A stretch of DNA of 64,000 nt from Vibrio quintilis (lineage in GTDB: Bacteria > Pseudomonadota > Gammaproteobacteria > Enterobacterales > Vibrionaceae), in assembly GCF_024529975.1 (NCBI RefSeq), contig NZ_AP024898.1, forward strand, positions 1,364,001 to 1,428,000, in the 5' to 3' direction. The position numbers and the translations under genes are program-made. Below, piece by piece: positions 18,858 through 27,673 of this stretch; positions within the stretch are counted from its first letter, which is position 1, and every line of letters begins with the position of its first letter. A model generated the notes under the pieces. It made no database searches and was not told where the DNA came from. It worked only from the letters and a program-made list of their open reading frames with translations.

Positions 18858-19649
18858 ATGAATTCAGAAATGCTGGCAAATTATTTAAATAAAATCGGGA
18901 TGAAGAGCCATATAGAGCCTGCGCTTGATTCCCTGAAAAAAATTCATCAATTACAGCACAGCAGAATACCATTCGAAAATTTTGATGTGATCAATGGCAC
19001 AACGCCATTTTTGTCCGAAGCAGCGCTCTATCAAAAACTGGTTATTCAGGAAAGAGGCGGTTATTGCTTTGAATTAAATGGTCTGTTGTCCCATATATTA
19101 AAGTTTGTCGGATTTGATGTCAGGCCATTACTGGGCCGGGTTCATCTGGAAGAAAAACCATCGGGTCGCGGGCATTTTATCAATCTGGTCACCCTCGGAG
19201 GCAGGCCGTGGATTGTTGATGCCGGGTTTGGTGCAAATACTCCACGGGCGCCTCTTCCGGTTATCTTTAATCAGGAAATATCAACCGACATTCAAACATT
19301 TCGTTTCATTAAAGATGAGTGCTTTGGCATTATCCTTCAGGAGCAAAGCAATCCGGGCTGGAGGAATTTATACAGTCTGGACATGGGTCATGTGTGTGAA
19401 GGCGATATCGCTTATGGCAATCACTTTACCTCAACCAGCGCAGACTCTGTCTTTGTCTCGACATGTGTTGCTTCACTCAGGACAGATGAAGGCCTTATCA
19501 CGCTGCTAAACAATCAGTTAAAAATCAAACGCCCTGGAAGTACCCGGGAAATCATTCTTGAAAGTGAGCAATCTTATTTTTCAGCTTTAAAAACATATTT
19601 CGGAATTGAGCTGAATATCCCTTATCAGGAAATTACAAAGCATTTTTAA
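18858..19649 (+). CDS. nat: arylamine N-acetyltransferase
   Basis: 263 residues of the NAT family, which moves acetyl groups from acetyl-CoA to arylamines or hydrazines. The catalytic triad is visible: Cys70 in RGGYCFELNGL, the His of GHFINLV (near 110) and the Asp of WIVDAGFG (near 125). Length and spacing match functional bacterial NATs. It stands alone between repeat-rich intergenic regions; no operon partner. Confidence 0.9.
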   Translation: MNSEMLANYLNKIGMKSHIEPALDSLKKIHQLQHSRIPFENFDVINGTTPFLSEAALYQKLVIQERGGYCFELNGLLSHILKFVGFDVRPLLGRVHLEEKPSGRGHFINLVTLGGRPWIVDAGFGANTPRAPLPVIFNQEISTDIQTFRFIKDECFGIILQEQSNPGWRNLYSLDMGHVCEGDIAYGNHFTSTSADSVFVSTCVASLRTDEGLITLLNNQLKIKRPGSTREIILESEQSYFSALKTYFGIELNIPYQEITKHF

Positions 19650-19681
19650 ATCACCGTTTACTGTTGTTATGATTTATTTGG

Positions 19682-19752
19682 GTGACCGGGAATTATCGGG
19701 ACAGGGTTACCGGGACAGGCGCATCAAAGATAAATTACCGGGACTTTTATTC
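19682..19752. repeat. GGGACAG-type REP cluster
   Basis: Four short units in about 65 bp: ACCGGGAATTATCGGGACAG, TTACCGGGACAGGCGC and TTACCGGGACTT. The same GGGACAG/CTGTCCC word recurs in most intergenic regions from here to 59.2 kb. It stands in the gap between the NAT gene and the deaminase gene. Confidence 0.65.
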
Positions 19753-19804
19753 CTCCGATAGGTACGATTATCATGACTGAGTTTTGGGTCAGATATACCT
19801 ACTG

Positions 19805-19901
19805 ATTTTCAACCCAGAATGACCATGTCTACAAATCAGTGCCTTGTCTCAGAGCCTGACAAATCTCACGGAAACCTGCATTTTCAGGTTGTTTGGGTAT
19901 A
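19805..19901. repeat. composite ~97-bp repeat, copy 2
   Basis: Matches 6224-6319 over its full length with scattered differences, ending in CTGCATTTTCAGGTTGTTTG then GGTATA, one arm of the short palindrome. Confidence 0.6.
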
Positions 19902-20008
19902 TAAAAATAAAATGCCATGATCTGAGAGTTGTTATCACATATTTTGATTTTCTCATCAGAGAATGAATCCGCAGACCTGAGTCATAAAATAAATTGAACA
20001 AGGAATAA

Positions 20009-21262
20009 ATGATGATCATTATCAATGCCAGTTTAAGAGGAAAGGATGGTTATTACACGATTGTGTGTGATAACGGCAAATTTAAATCAATTGTTCCGCA
20101 ACAGGACAGGATTGAAAATCCGCATGCAGATATCGATGCGGGAGGAAACCTGCTGTGTCCTCCCTTTGTTGAACCTCACATTCATTTAGACGCAGTCCTG
20201 ACCGCGGGTGAACCCCGCTGGAATATGAGTGGAACACTGTTTGAGGGAATAGAATGCTGGGCCGAAAGAAAGCCGATGCTAACTCATGATGATGTTCAGC
20301 AACGGGTTTTGAAAACAGTAGAGCTGTTATCAGAAAATGGCATTCAGCATATCAGAACGCATATCGACACGACCGATCCTGATTTGGTTGCATTGAAAGC
20401 AATCAATGACTTGAGACCCAAACTCTCCCCCTACATTGATCTGCAAATTGTGGCGTTCCCTCAGGAAGGGATTTTATCCTTTCCGGAAGGAAAGAAACTC
20501 ATGGAAAAAACACTGGATTATGGCGTTGATGTCATCGGCGGCATTCCTCATTTTGAATACACCAGAGAGTATGGCGTTCAATCTGTGGTGTGGGTGATGG
20601 AACTGGCTGAGAAACACCATAAGCTGGTGGACATCCATTGTGATGAAATCGATGATGAAGCCTCCCGCTTTCTTGAAGTACTGGCAACTGTTGCTCTGGA
20701 AAAAGGAATGGGGGAACGTGTCACGGCAAGCCATACGACTGCAATGCACTCTTATAATAATGCTTACTGTCATAAACTGTTTCGCCTGCTGAAGCAGTCG
20801 AAAATCAATTTTATTTCATGTCCGACTGAGAGTATTCATCTTCAGGGGCGGTTTGACGCCTACCCAAAACGCCGTGGTATTACCCGGGTAAAAGAAATCC
20901 GGGCAGCAGGCATGAACATTTGCTTTGCGCAGGATTCGATTCAGGATCCCTGGTATTCACTGGGTAACGGTAAACTGCTGCGCGTATTAGATTCGGGCCT
21001 GCATTCATGCCACATGATGGGATATGAGGATTTATCAACCGCACTGGATCTCATTACAGACAATAGCGCTAAAGCTTTAAATATTGCAGCGCGCTATGGC
21101 ATCGAGGTGGGTAAACCGGCTAACTTTATCGTCATCGAAGGTAAGAATGATATAGAAGTCATTCAAAAACAGGGAGAGGTATTGTATTCCGTCCGGCAGG
21201 GCAAAATCCTGCTCTCACGCCAGCCGGCCGTCATCTCAGAACGCGTCCGGCTCACACAATAA
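20009..21262 (+). CDS. CodA-like pyrimidine deaminase (cytosine or 5-methylcytosine)
   Basis: The 417-residue amidohydrolase is clearly homologous to E. coli CodA along its length. The metal-binding HIHLD sits near residue 57, IVAFPQEGIL (Gln) in the middle, VDIHCDEIDDE and ASHTTAMHS follow, and the metal-binding Asp309 comes after them. E. coli has two adjacent Asp residues in CFGHDDVFDPWY; this protein has CFAQDSIQDPWY, so the second Asp (E. coli D314, which contacts the base) is Ser310. As I recall, related enzymes with Ser or Cys there prefer 5-methylcytosine. No codB permease is adjacent. AAGGAATAA precedes ATG 20009. Confidence 0.82.
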   Translation: MMIIINASLRGKDGYYTIVCDNGKFKSIVPQQDRIENPHADIDAGGNLLCPPFVEPHIHLDAVLTAGEPRWNMSGTLFEGIECWAERKPMLTHDDVQQRVLKTVELLSENGIQHIRTHIDTTDPDLVALKAINDLRPKLSPYIDLQIVAFPQEGILSFPEGKKLMEKTLDYGVDVIGGIPHFEYTREYGVQSVVWVMELAEKHHKLVDIHCDEIDDEASRFLEVLATVALEKGMGERVTASHTTAMHSYNNAYCHKLFRLLKQSKINFISCPTESIHLQGRFDAYPKRRGITRVKEIRAAGMNICFAQDSIQDPWYSLGNGKLLRVLDSGLHSCHMMGYEDLSTALDLITDNSAKALNIAARYGIEVGKPANFIVIEGKNDIEVIQKQGEVLYSVRQGKILLSRQPAVISERVRLTQ

Positions 21263-21384
21263 GTCACCGCTGAGTATTCAGCAATATTGTACAGAACAGC
21301 CGGAAAGTTTGACCTCTGGCTTGCTTAATGAAAATCACTGATGATTGTCCGGTCCTTTTGGCGGTTTACAAAAGTATCTGAGAG

Positions 21385-21480
21385 CACAAATTATCCGGGG
21401 ACAAAAAGTATCCGGGGACAGACACTTCTGAAAAGATTTAAAAGAAACATTTAAATGTGCCTGTCCCTGTAATTTCTGTA
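21385..21480. repeat. GGGACA/TGTCCC element cluster
   Basis: Contains TTATCCGGGGACAAAAAG, TATCCGGGGACAGACACTTC and, inverted further on, GTGCCTGTCCCTGTAATTT. The inverted GTGTCTG/CAGACAC-like arms could form a hairpin. It fills most of the 21263-21607 gap, which holds no other feature than the promoter side of the next gene. Confidence 0.6.
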
Positions 21481-21607
21481 ATTTCCCTCAATAGATTTTG
21501 TTCCACTTCAAGATGATAATCAGCCTGCCTTTGTATTAAACATGACACATATTGAGGCTACAATCATTTTCCCTAACATGGCACTCAATTACAGCGAGTC
21601 AAAGGAA

Positions 21608-22681
21608 ATGATGAAGCAAACGCAACTCAACTTGCCAAAGTTTTTGGCAATCATATTAGTATTTATATTTACTTTTCAGGCAGATGCAACAGAGAAACTT
21701 CCCGCGCTTGGAGCGGATATCCAAAACACATCAGTATCCGGGTTGTCTTCCGGCGGATATATGGCAGGGCAATTTTTCATGGCACATTCTGCGATGATGA
21801 AAGGTGTCGGAATTGTTGGCGCAGGGCCTTACCTCTGCTCAGGTTCATGGCCGCTCCCTTATGAAATTGCGTCAGTTACAACATGTAAAAATCCCCGGTA
21901 TTCATTCTGGGAACCCAATACGCCTCATTTGATTGCAACCACCAGACAACTCTCAGCCAGTGGGAAAATCGACGATATTCAGCATCTGAAAACAGCGCAT
22001 TATTATATTTTTGGCGGCCTCAATGACCAAACGGTGACACAAAGAGTCGTCGATCAGAATATCTCTTTCTTTCAGTCTCTTGGTGTCAGTGAACGTGCTA
22101 TATGGTACGACGATAATGTCAATGCCGGACATGCTTTTATTACCGATAATCCGCAAGATAGTGCATGTTCAGTGACCCGGTCGCCCTACATCAACAACTG
22201 TGGATTTTCGCAAGCCGGACGCATTTTATCTCAGATCTACCCTGATTTTACGGCAAGCGAAACAAATCCTGCGGCAACACCGGAGGCCTTTGATCAATCC
22301 GAATTTATTCAGGAACCTTTTACCAGTATGGATGAAACGGGCTATGTTTATATTCCGCCGCAATGTAAATCCGGAACCACCTGTGCGGTTCATGTCATCT
22401 TCCATGGCTGCCGGCAAGGTGCCACAGTGATTGGCGATAAATTCTATACGGGTACGGGGTATAACCAATATGCAGATGCGAATCACCTGATTTTGTTGTA
22501 TCCGCAGGTTCATCGCTCTGCCAGCCTGACCGCAACTGAACCTGAAAACCCCAAAGGATGCTGGGATTACTGGGGATACTCAGAACCTCAGAACCCATTC
22601 GGAGATTTTTATACCAAAGATGCCCCACAAATCCGGGCGGTGTATCGAATGATTCAGCGTTTAACCAGTCCTGGACATTGA
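21608..22681 (+). CDS. secreted PHA/PHB depolymerase-like esterase
   Basis: About 357 residues from ATG 21608, chosen because AAAGGA precedes it and a signal peptide (LPKFLAIILVFIFTFQADA) starts there; the upstream codon at 21542 gives no signal peptide. The lipase box is VSGLSSGGYMAGQ (Ser near residue 50), with a distal NAGHAF and C-terminal histidine-containing segments. The layout matches extracellular short-chain polyhydroxyalkanoate depolymerases of the type 2 catalytic domain and related feruloyl-esterase-like proteins. It has paired Cys residues, as expected outside the cytoplasm. Substrate not provable. Confidence 0.75.
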   Translation: MMKQTQLNLPKFLAIILVFIFTFQADATEKLPALGADIQNTSVSGLSSGGYMAGQFFMAHSAMMKGVGIVGAGPYLCSGSWPLPYEIASVTTCKNPRYSFWEPNTPHLIATTRQLSASGKIDDIQHLKTAHYYIFGGLNDQTVTQRVVDQNISFFQSLGVSERAIWYDDNVNAGHAFITDNPQDSACSVTRSPYINNCGFSQAGRILSQIYPDFTASETNPAATPEAFDQSEFIQEPFTSMDETGYVYIPPQCKSGTTCAVHVIFHGCRQGATVIGDKFYTGTGYNQYADANHLILLYPQVHRSASLTATEPENPKGCWDYWGYSEPQNPFGDFYTKDAPQIRAVYRMIQRLTSPGH

Positions 22682-22700
22682 TTCTGAAAACATGATTCTG

Positions 22701-22768
22701 AAAGCGTCTGTCTCTGGATTTACCGGGACTGGATTTACCGGGACTGGATTTATCGGGACTGACGCTTT
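22701..22768. repeat. tandem 15-bp repeat inside inverted arms
   Basis: AAAGCGTC at the left and GACGCTTT at the right form an inverted pair. Between them the 15-mer TGGATTTACCGGGAC is repeated three times in tandem, with one T-for-C change in the third. It lies between the esterase and NTF2-like genes and belongs to the GGGAC element family. Confidence 0.8.
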
Positions 22769-22793
22769 AAATACTGAACTTAAACGTTTGTCC

Positions 22794-23201
22794 TTATTTG
22801 TTTGCTTTTTGCCGGATATCCTCAGGCTGAGATAGTACTTGGGTATAAACGGGAACCGGCAGATTATGTGCCTTTAAGAAGCTTAACTTATCCCAATACC
22901 CTCGCTGGAAAGTAATAAGCCCTGCTTCAAATTTGAAGAATCCACATCCGCGCAGACCCATAGGATCTTTCCATTCCAGAATAGCCCAGTCGCCATCCTG
23001 AAAGATATTTTCTACGATACAAACCATTTCGGCTGCTGCAAATTCATCGACAAACATCTTCTTAATCGCTGCCTTACCCATAACGGGTTCATTAGCGACC
23101 TGATGATTCACTGCATCATCAGAATAAAAAGTGGCGATTTTCTCAGCATCGCCCTGATTAAAGGCTTCTACCCATAATTTAATGATGTCTTTCGGTTCCA
23201 T
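22794..23201 (-). CDS. SnoaL/NTF2-like polyketide-cyclase-type protein
   Basis: 135 residues of the NTF2-like fold: opening helix KDIIKLWVEAFNQGDAEKIA, then FYSDDAVNHQVANEPVMGK and the strands IVENIFQDGDWAILEWKD. These small proteins are hydrolases, isomerases or ligand-binding proteins; no function is assigned. The C-terminal tail is unusual: it contains TATACCCAAGT on the coding strand, resembling one arm of the TATACCCAA palindrome. Confidence 0.75.
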   Translation of the reverse strand: MEPKDIIKLWVEAFNQGDAEKIATFYSDDAVNHQVANEPVMGKAAIKKMFVDEFAAAEMVCIVENIFQDGDWAILEWKDPMGLRGCGFFKFEAGLITFQRGYWDKLSFLKAHNLPVPVYTQVLSQPEDIRQKANK

Positions 23202-23404
23202 AACGATTCACCCATTTATACAGTTGCCTGTCCCTATTCATTCTTCTTTGCCTGTAAAAACGAACACTACTTCTTATTTCACCTTCTGTATAGCGGCATC
23301 TTGTTGTGATAGCAGAACAGAATCAAATCATCTTCCGGTATTCAGCTCACCCGGCGATAAGGTTATAATTTCTCAAAAGCACACCACATCCAGAGGCAAG
23401 CACA

Positions 23405-25390
23405 ATGATCGTGTCATCGGCAAGCATTAACCAAACCCCGCGGGACTGGGAAGGCAATATCTCCCGCATTCAGTCTGTCATTGATCATTGTGCAGCAGCC
23501 GGTGCAACGCTGATTGTGACTCCGGAGCTCAGTATTTCCGGTTACGGTTGTGAAGATTATTTTTATCAGGAAAAACTGACGGATACTGCATTACAAGCCC
23601 TTTCCTGTCTCAGGATTCCTGAGGGCGTGCTGGTCACCGTGGGTTTACCTGTGCTCTTTTGCAATCGCTTATATAACGCCGTGGCACTGCTGCAAAACAA
23701 TGATGATGGCCGGATCATTCAGGGGATGGCGTTTAAGAAGCAACTGGCAATGAATGGCATTCATTATGAAGCACGCTGGTTCTCAAAATGGGAGTCCGGT
23801 TCCGTCGTTGAAACCGACCAGATCACCGGCTATCCCATTGCCATCGGCGACCCGGTCTTCGACTATTGCGGCTACCGGATTGGGTTTGAAACCTGTGAAG
23901 AATCATGGGTGCCAAACCGCTCTGCCCGCGCCTTATTTGAGCGGGGTGTCGACATCATTATTAACGCTTCGGCCAGCCACTTTGCCATTGGCAAGTTTGA
24001 GGCACGCAAGCAGCTTGTGATTGACGGCAGCCGGACATTTGGTGCGGCTTACATTTACTCGAACCTGAATGGTTGTGAAGCCGGGCGGGCAGTTTACGAT
24101 GGTGGCTGCCTGATCGCTTCCGGCGGCGATATTGTCGCACAGGGAGAACGGCTGCACTTTACTGACTCTGCCGTGATCTTCGCTGCCATTGATGCCCATG
24201 ATAACCGGTTAGTCCACCAGATGAATTCGCAAACCGCAGAATACAGCCATATACAAACAGATACGATCCATCTGCAACCAGCTCATTTATCACAGCAAAC
24301 AGATAAAACAGCCCCGGCTCAAATTCACCACTGGGAAAATTCGGAGCACCTGCAACATGAAGAGGCGGTTCGGGCCGTGGCGCTTGGTTTGCGGGACTGG
24401 TCAAAAAAGACTTGTACCAATGGTTTTGCACTCAGCCTCAGCGGCGGTGCAGACAGCGCGCTGGTCGCCGCTGCAACGCATCTTTCAGTTTACTTGGAGC
24501 TGGCCGAATATAAGCAGAAAAGCTTAAAACTTTCCCGACACTTAACACAGTTTCTCCCCGCGTCATCCGAAGAAAAGGAAACGTCACCGGGTGACATCCC
24601 GGCCCTGACAAAACAGATCATGCAGCGCTACATGCTGACGCTGTATCAGGGTACCCGAAACAGCAGTGAGACAACGCTGAATGCCGCTCAGTCGGTCGCT
24701 ACCGGCACCGGTGCTGCGTTTGATGACTGGGATATCGACCCGCTGATCGCAAATTACCGGGCTTTGTCTGAAAAAACCATCGGCCGCCCTTTAACCTGGG
24801 AACAGGATGATATTCCGCTTCAGAATATTCAGGCGCGGGTACGCGCGCCGGGTATCTGGATGCTGGCAAATATTGAGAATAAGCTATTGCTGACGACATC
24901 GAACATGTCTGAAGGTGCAGTCGGTTATGTCACTATGGACGGCGATTCATCGGGTGTGCTGGCCCCCATCTCAGGGATTACCAAAGGCCGTATTCTGAAC
25001 ATACTTCGCTGGCTGAACAGCGATGGCATTCTGGTGAATGACACTCACTACCGGTTAACCTGTTTGCAACCGGTCGTTGATCAGCGCCCGACGGCAGAAC
25101 TGCGGCCTGAACAGCAAAATGATGAAGATGACCTGATGCCTTTTGAGATTCTTGACCGGATTGTCGAATTGTTTATGGTGAAACGCAAATGCCAGCAAAC
25201 GATTTTAGCGATCTTAACCGGAGAATTCCCTCAATACAGCCATCCCCAGATGAATCAATATGTGGACTTATTTTTCCGTCTGTTCAAACGCAATCAGTGG
25301 AAAAGAGAACGTCAGGCCCCCGGATTCCACATTGAAGTCAATTCCCTGGACCCGAAAACATACGGGCGGTTTTCTTTATTCACCGGGTAA
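23405..25390 (+). CDS. nadE: glutamine-dependent NAD(+) synthetase
   Basis: 661 residues. The N-terminal nitrilase-type glutaminase domain has Glu in TPELSISGYGCEDYF, Lys in FKKQLAM and the nucleophile Cys in FETCEESWVPNR. The C-terminal synthetase domain has the P-loop LSLSGGADSALVAA and MSEGAVGYVTMDGDSSG. The enzyme turns deamido-NAD plus glutamine and ATP into NAD in the last step of NAD synthesis. Both active sites look intact. It stands alone between CTGTCCC-containing spacers. Confidence 0.92.
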   Translation: MIVSSASINQTPRDWEGNISRIQSVIDHCAAAGATLIVTPELSISGYGCEDYFYQEKLTDTALQALSCLRIPEGVLVTVGLPVLFCNRLYNAVALLQNNDDGRIIQGMAFKKQLAMNGIHYEARWFSKWESGSVVETDQITGYPIAIGDPVFDYCGYRIGFETCEESWVPNRSARALFERGVDIIINASASHFAIGKFEARKQLVIDGSRTFGAAYIYSNLNGCEAGRAVYDGGCLIASGGDIVAQGERLHFTDSAVIFAAIDAHDNRLVHQMNSQTAEYSHIQTDTIHLQPAHLSQQTDKTAPAQIHHWENSEHLQHEEAVRAVALGLRDWSKKTCTNGFALSLSGGADSALVAAATHLSVYLELAEYKQKSLKLSRHLTQFLPASSEEKETSPGDIPALTKQIMQRYMLTLYQGTRNSSETTLNAAQSVATGTGAAFDDWDIDPLIANYRALSEKTIGRPLTWEQDDIPLQNIQARVRAPGIWMLANIENKLLLTTSNMSEGAVGYVTMDGDSSGVLAPISGITKGRILNILRWLNSDGILVNDTHYRLTCLQPVVDQRPTAELRPEQQNDEDDLMPFEILDRIVELFMVKRKCQQTILAILTGEFPQYSHPQMNQYVDLFFRLFKRNQWKRERQAPGFHIEVNSLDPKTYGRFSLFTG

Positions 25391-25419
25391 CGTTGAGTTC
25401 ACCGTAAAGCTTACCGAGC

Positions 25420-25535
25420 TTACCGGGACAGACGCCAAAGACCGGGCCTAATTTAACCGCCTGTCCTTGCAAAGATGTCTGCGGCCACAAACGGTAACTG
25501 TCTCTTTTCGCCTGTCCCTTTTCTGGTTCAAACGA
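25420..25535. repeat. GGGACAG/CTGTCC element cluster
   Basis: TTACCGGGACAGACGCCAAA faces CCGCCTGTCCTTGC and, further on, CGCCTGTCCCTTTTCTGG, giving inverted GGGACAGRCG / CGCCTGTCCC words able to pair. It lies between nadE and the GFA gene. Confidence 0.65.
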
Positions 25536-25564
25536 CCCGCCAGCCGTTATTTTTAAGACACTTG

Positions 25565-25999
25565 TCATTCTTTTCCGTCCCGCCCGTTTAAAAACTGCGG
25601 TAAGTCATCAGTTATTTCATACCAGTCGGCAGAATATTGTGTAAATATGTGCGCATCAGGTCTTTGAGGGATTGGCGTGTCCAGTGTCCCTAAAGAAAAC
25701 TCAACAAACCTGCCACTGTCATTGGAAGGAACAAAGACCAGACTTGAACCGCAGACACTGCAAAACAGCCGCTTTGTACCGTTGGTTCCTTCATAGACAC
25801 GAATGAGTTCTTCACCACATAGCCATTGAAAATTTTCTTTTTTGGCCTCACCAAACGTTGCAAAAGCAGCCCCATGAAATTTTCTGCACATAGAACAATG
25901 GCAATGCGCCATTCTGTCTTCGATTTTGGATACAGCGTATTGAATGCCCCCGCAAAGGCAAGCACCTTGATATTGATTTTTTTCTTCAGTTTCACACAT
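25565..25999 (-). CDS. GFA-family (CENP-V/GFA) zinc protein
   Basis: 144 residues with the full set of GFA zinc ligands: CLCGG near residue 15, CHCSMCRK near 35 and FCSVCGSSL near 83. The family is named after glutathione-dependent formaldehyde-activating enzyme, but most members have unknown substrates. The C-terminal SAPFDARPD-like region is replaced here by LDTPIPQRPDAHIF, which is normal in the family. Confidence 0.85.
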   Translation of the reverse strand: MCETEEKNQYQGACLCGGIQYAVSKIEDRMAHCHCSMCRKFHGAAFATFGEAKKENFQWLCGEELIRVYEGTNGTKRLFCSVCGSSLVFVPSNDSGRFVEFSLGTLDTPIPQRPDAHIFTQYSADWYEITDDLPQFLNGRDGKE

Positions 26000-26037
26000 C
26001 CGTTTTCACCCCGACTGTCCCTGTTAATTTCTATCGA

Positions 26038-26235
26038 TTAAATATCATATTCACGCTCCACTTTCGCAATCCGTGTTTTAAAAGCAGAGTTCCACTTCTC
26101 ATGCCCCGGTTTTTGCGCTTCTTGATGTTCAAGGCTGGCTTTCCAGCGCCGGACAGATTCAAGATTATTCCAGTACGAGACGGTAATGCCCACACCATCT
26201 CTTGCTGTTTCACTGGCCTGTCTGTATCCGGGGCA
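26038..26235 (-). pseudogene. ABM-family protein fragment, 5' part broken
   Basis: Reading the minus strand, the frame from 26235 to 26038 gives PGYRQASETARDGVGITVSY, then WNNLESVRRWKASLEHQEAQ and KVEREYDI before TAA. This is the C-terminal half of the heme-degrading/ABM-type family that shares GITVSYW and AEH..AQ. A TGA stop precedes it in frame and no start codon is usable, so the N-terminal half is lost or frameshifted around ATGATGCCCC (26225-26240). Confidence 0.6.
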
Positions 26236-26276
26236 TCATATCAAACGAAGACTGCGGGAATGATGGGCTTCAGTTA

Positions 26277-26741
26277 TCAGTTACCGCTCACACACTTGTG
26301 ATAGAAGATTTTATCCACACCTTTGACCAGATAATCTTTGTAACGCCCGATTTCATGGAAACCGCATAATTCATAAAATCCGGGGGCCTGAAATGTATAG
26401 GTATCAACGGCGATATTCGGAATACCTCTTTGCCGGGCTTCATTTTCGACCCGTTGAATGAGCTGACTGCCAATCCCCTGATTTCTCAGTGCATCCGAAA
26501 GCCACAAAAATCTGATTTGAATGGATGTGATATAAATAAACCCGGTCAGACCGCCAATCACTTTTCCTGATTCATCTTTGACAAATAAGCCGAAAGACTG
26601 GTCTTCAATTTCAGGGACATATGTCTGGTTAAACTCCCCTAAACCGTGATAAATGCTTTCAATCTCTTCTGATTGAGGTGATAGCGTAAAGTCGATTTTC
26701 AATTTGGACTCCGTGTTTTTTACTGCCGGGAAAAGCGTCAA
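26277..26741 (-). CDS. GNAT-family N-acetyltransferase
   Basis: 154 residues of GNAT fold. Strand 4 and the acetyl-CoA-binding loop are visible as IRFLWLSDALRNQGIGSQLI (motif RNQGIGS), followed by APGFYELCGFHEIGRYKDY, the family's C-terminal signature. Substrate unknown; this subgroup often acts on small molecules or antibiotics. Not related to the interrupted GNAT gene at 28284. Confidence 0.82.
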   Translation of the reverse strand: MTLFPAVKNTESKLKIDFTLSPQSEEIESIYHGLGEFNQTYVPEIEDQSFGLFVKDESGKVIGGLTGFIYITSIQIRFLWLSDALRNQGIGSQLIQRVENEARQRGIPNIAVDTYTFQAPGFYELCGFHEIGRYKDYLVKGVDKIFYHKCVSGN

Positions 26742-26801
26742 TTTTATCTCTGGGAATACTGCGAAGTAAGCAGAAAAATAAAAAATAAAGGACAGACGCG
26801 A

Positions 26802-27212
26802 TTATCTTAATCTGAAATTTGAATACAGGCCTTCATGATGAAATAACCACACCTCTTTCGTCACAGGATTAAAAATCAACAAATCACCATTAAAAAGGCA
26901 TTCACCTGAATATGACAAATGCTGTGAAGCAAAACAGACCATATCATCTGAAGCAACTTTATACGGAAAATGTTTATATGATGATTCCGCCAGTATGTAT
27001 AAGTCTCCGGAAAAGTCACTACCTGAAGGAAGGTTTTCCAGTATATGAATATCTGCCAAGCTTTCCCAATCATGAAGTGGGATCCATTCGCATGAAATAT
27101 TGTTTTCAAATGTAAAATTTATAACACTTTCTACAGAGTCACACTTTATCCCAAATAACAAAATACAGGCTTGATGGAATTGATGCCACGTTGTCGCAAA
27201 TGCAGAAATCAC
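26802..27212 (-). CDS. hypothetical immunity-like protein
   Basis: 136 residues, not recognised. AT-rich, acidic and rich in aromatic residues, with a strand-helix pattern like small immunity proteins. It is the last of three minus-strand genes (this one, 27226, 27674) with short spacers, beginning with a SUKH-family gene. An immunity or anti-toxin role is inferred from that company only. Confidence 0.5.
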   Translation of the reverse strand: MISAFATTWHQFHQACILLFGIKCDSVESVINFTFENNISCEWIPLHDWESLADIHILENLPSGSDFSGDLYILAESSYKHFPYKVASDDMVCFASQHLSYSGECLFNGDLLIFNPVTKEVWLFHHEGLYSNFRLR

Positions 27213-27225
27213 TCACCATATCCCC

Positions 27226-27666
27226 TCATCTTTCCCAGGATAAAAATACATCGATCTGCTGCTGAATCTGACCGATATCTTTCGACTGAAATGACTGAAG
27301 GGGATGATCAAAATCATAACTCACTTGTTTTTCTAACCGGTAAACAACCGACTGACTTGCTATTCGTTTCGTGATGGACTGTTGAACATGAGAGTCAAAT
27401 TCTGCTTCATCCACATGAGCCTGCAACAAAAGAAGATGATATGAACCTTCAGGGTCAGAGTCAGGATACCAGCCTAAATCAATCGCTAACATGCGTCCCT
27501 GATTCGTCATATAAAGCATGTCCTCATAAAATGGATAATCAAGAAAACCGTCTTCGGGTATTTGTTCTTCGGCACGAATATCATAAAAATGGTTCCATTT
27601 GACTTCCCACCCTTCCGGGATTCTTAAAGGAACCAACACCATACATTGTTCCATACGATTACTCAT
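27226..27666 (-). CDS. hypothetical immunity-like protein
   Basis: About 146 residues from ATG 27666 (MSNRMEQCMVLVPLR). The longer in-frame start at 27723 would overlap the upstream gene and has no better RBS. Sequence includes YPFYEDMLYMTNQGRMLAID and SYHLLLLQAHVDEAEFDSH, with no family I can name. It follows the SUKH gene by 7 bp, so the two are co-transcribed. Confidence 0.55.
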   Translation of the reverse strand: MSNRMEQCMVLVPLRIPEGWEVKWNHFYDIRAEEQIPEDGFLDYPFYEDMLYMTNQGRMLAIDLGWYPDSDPEGSYHLLLLQAHVDEAEFDSHVQQSITKRIASQSVVYRLEKQVSYDFDHPLQSFQSKDIGQIQQQIDVFLSWER

Positions 27667-27673
27667 TCCCTCA

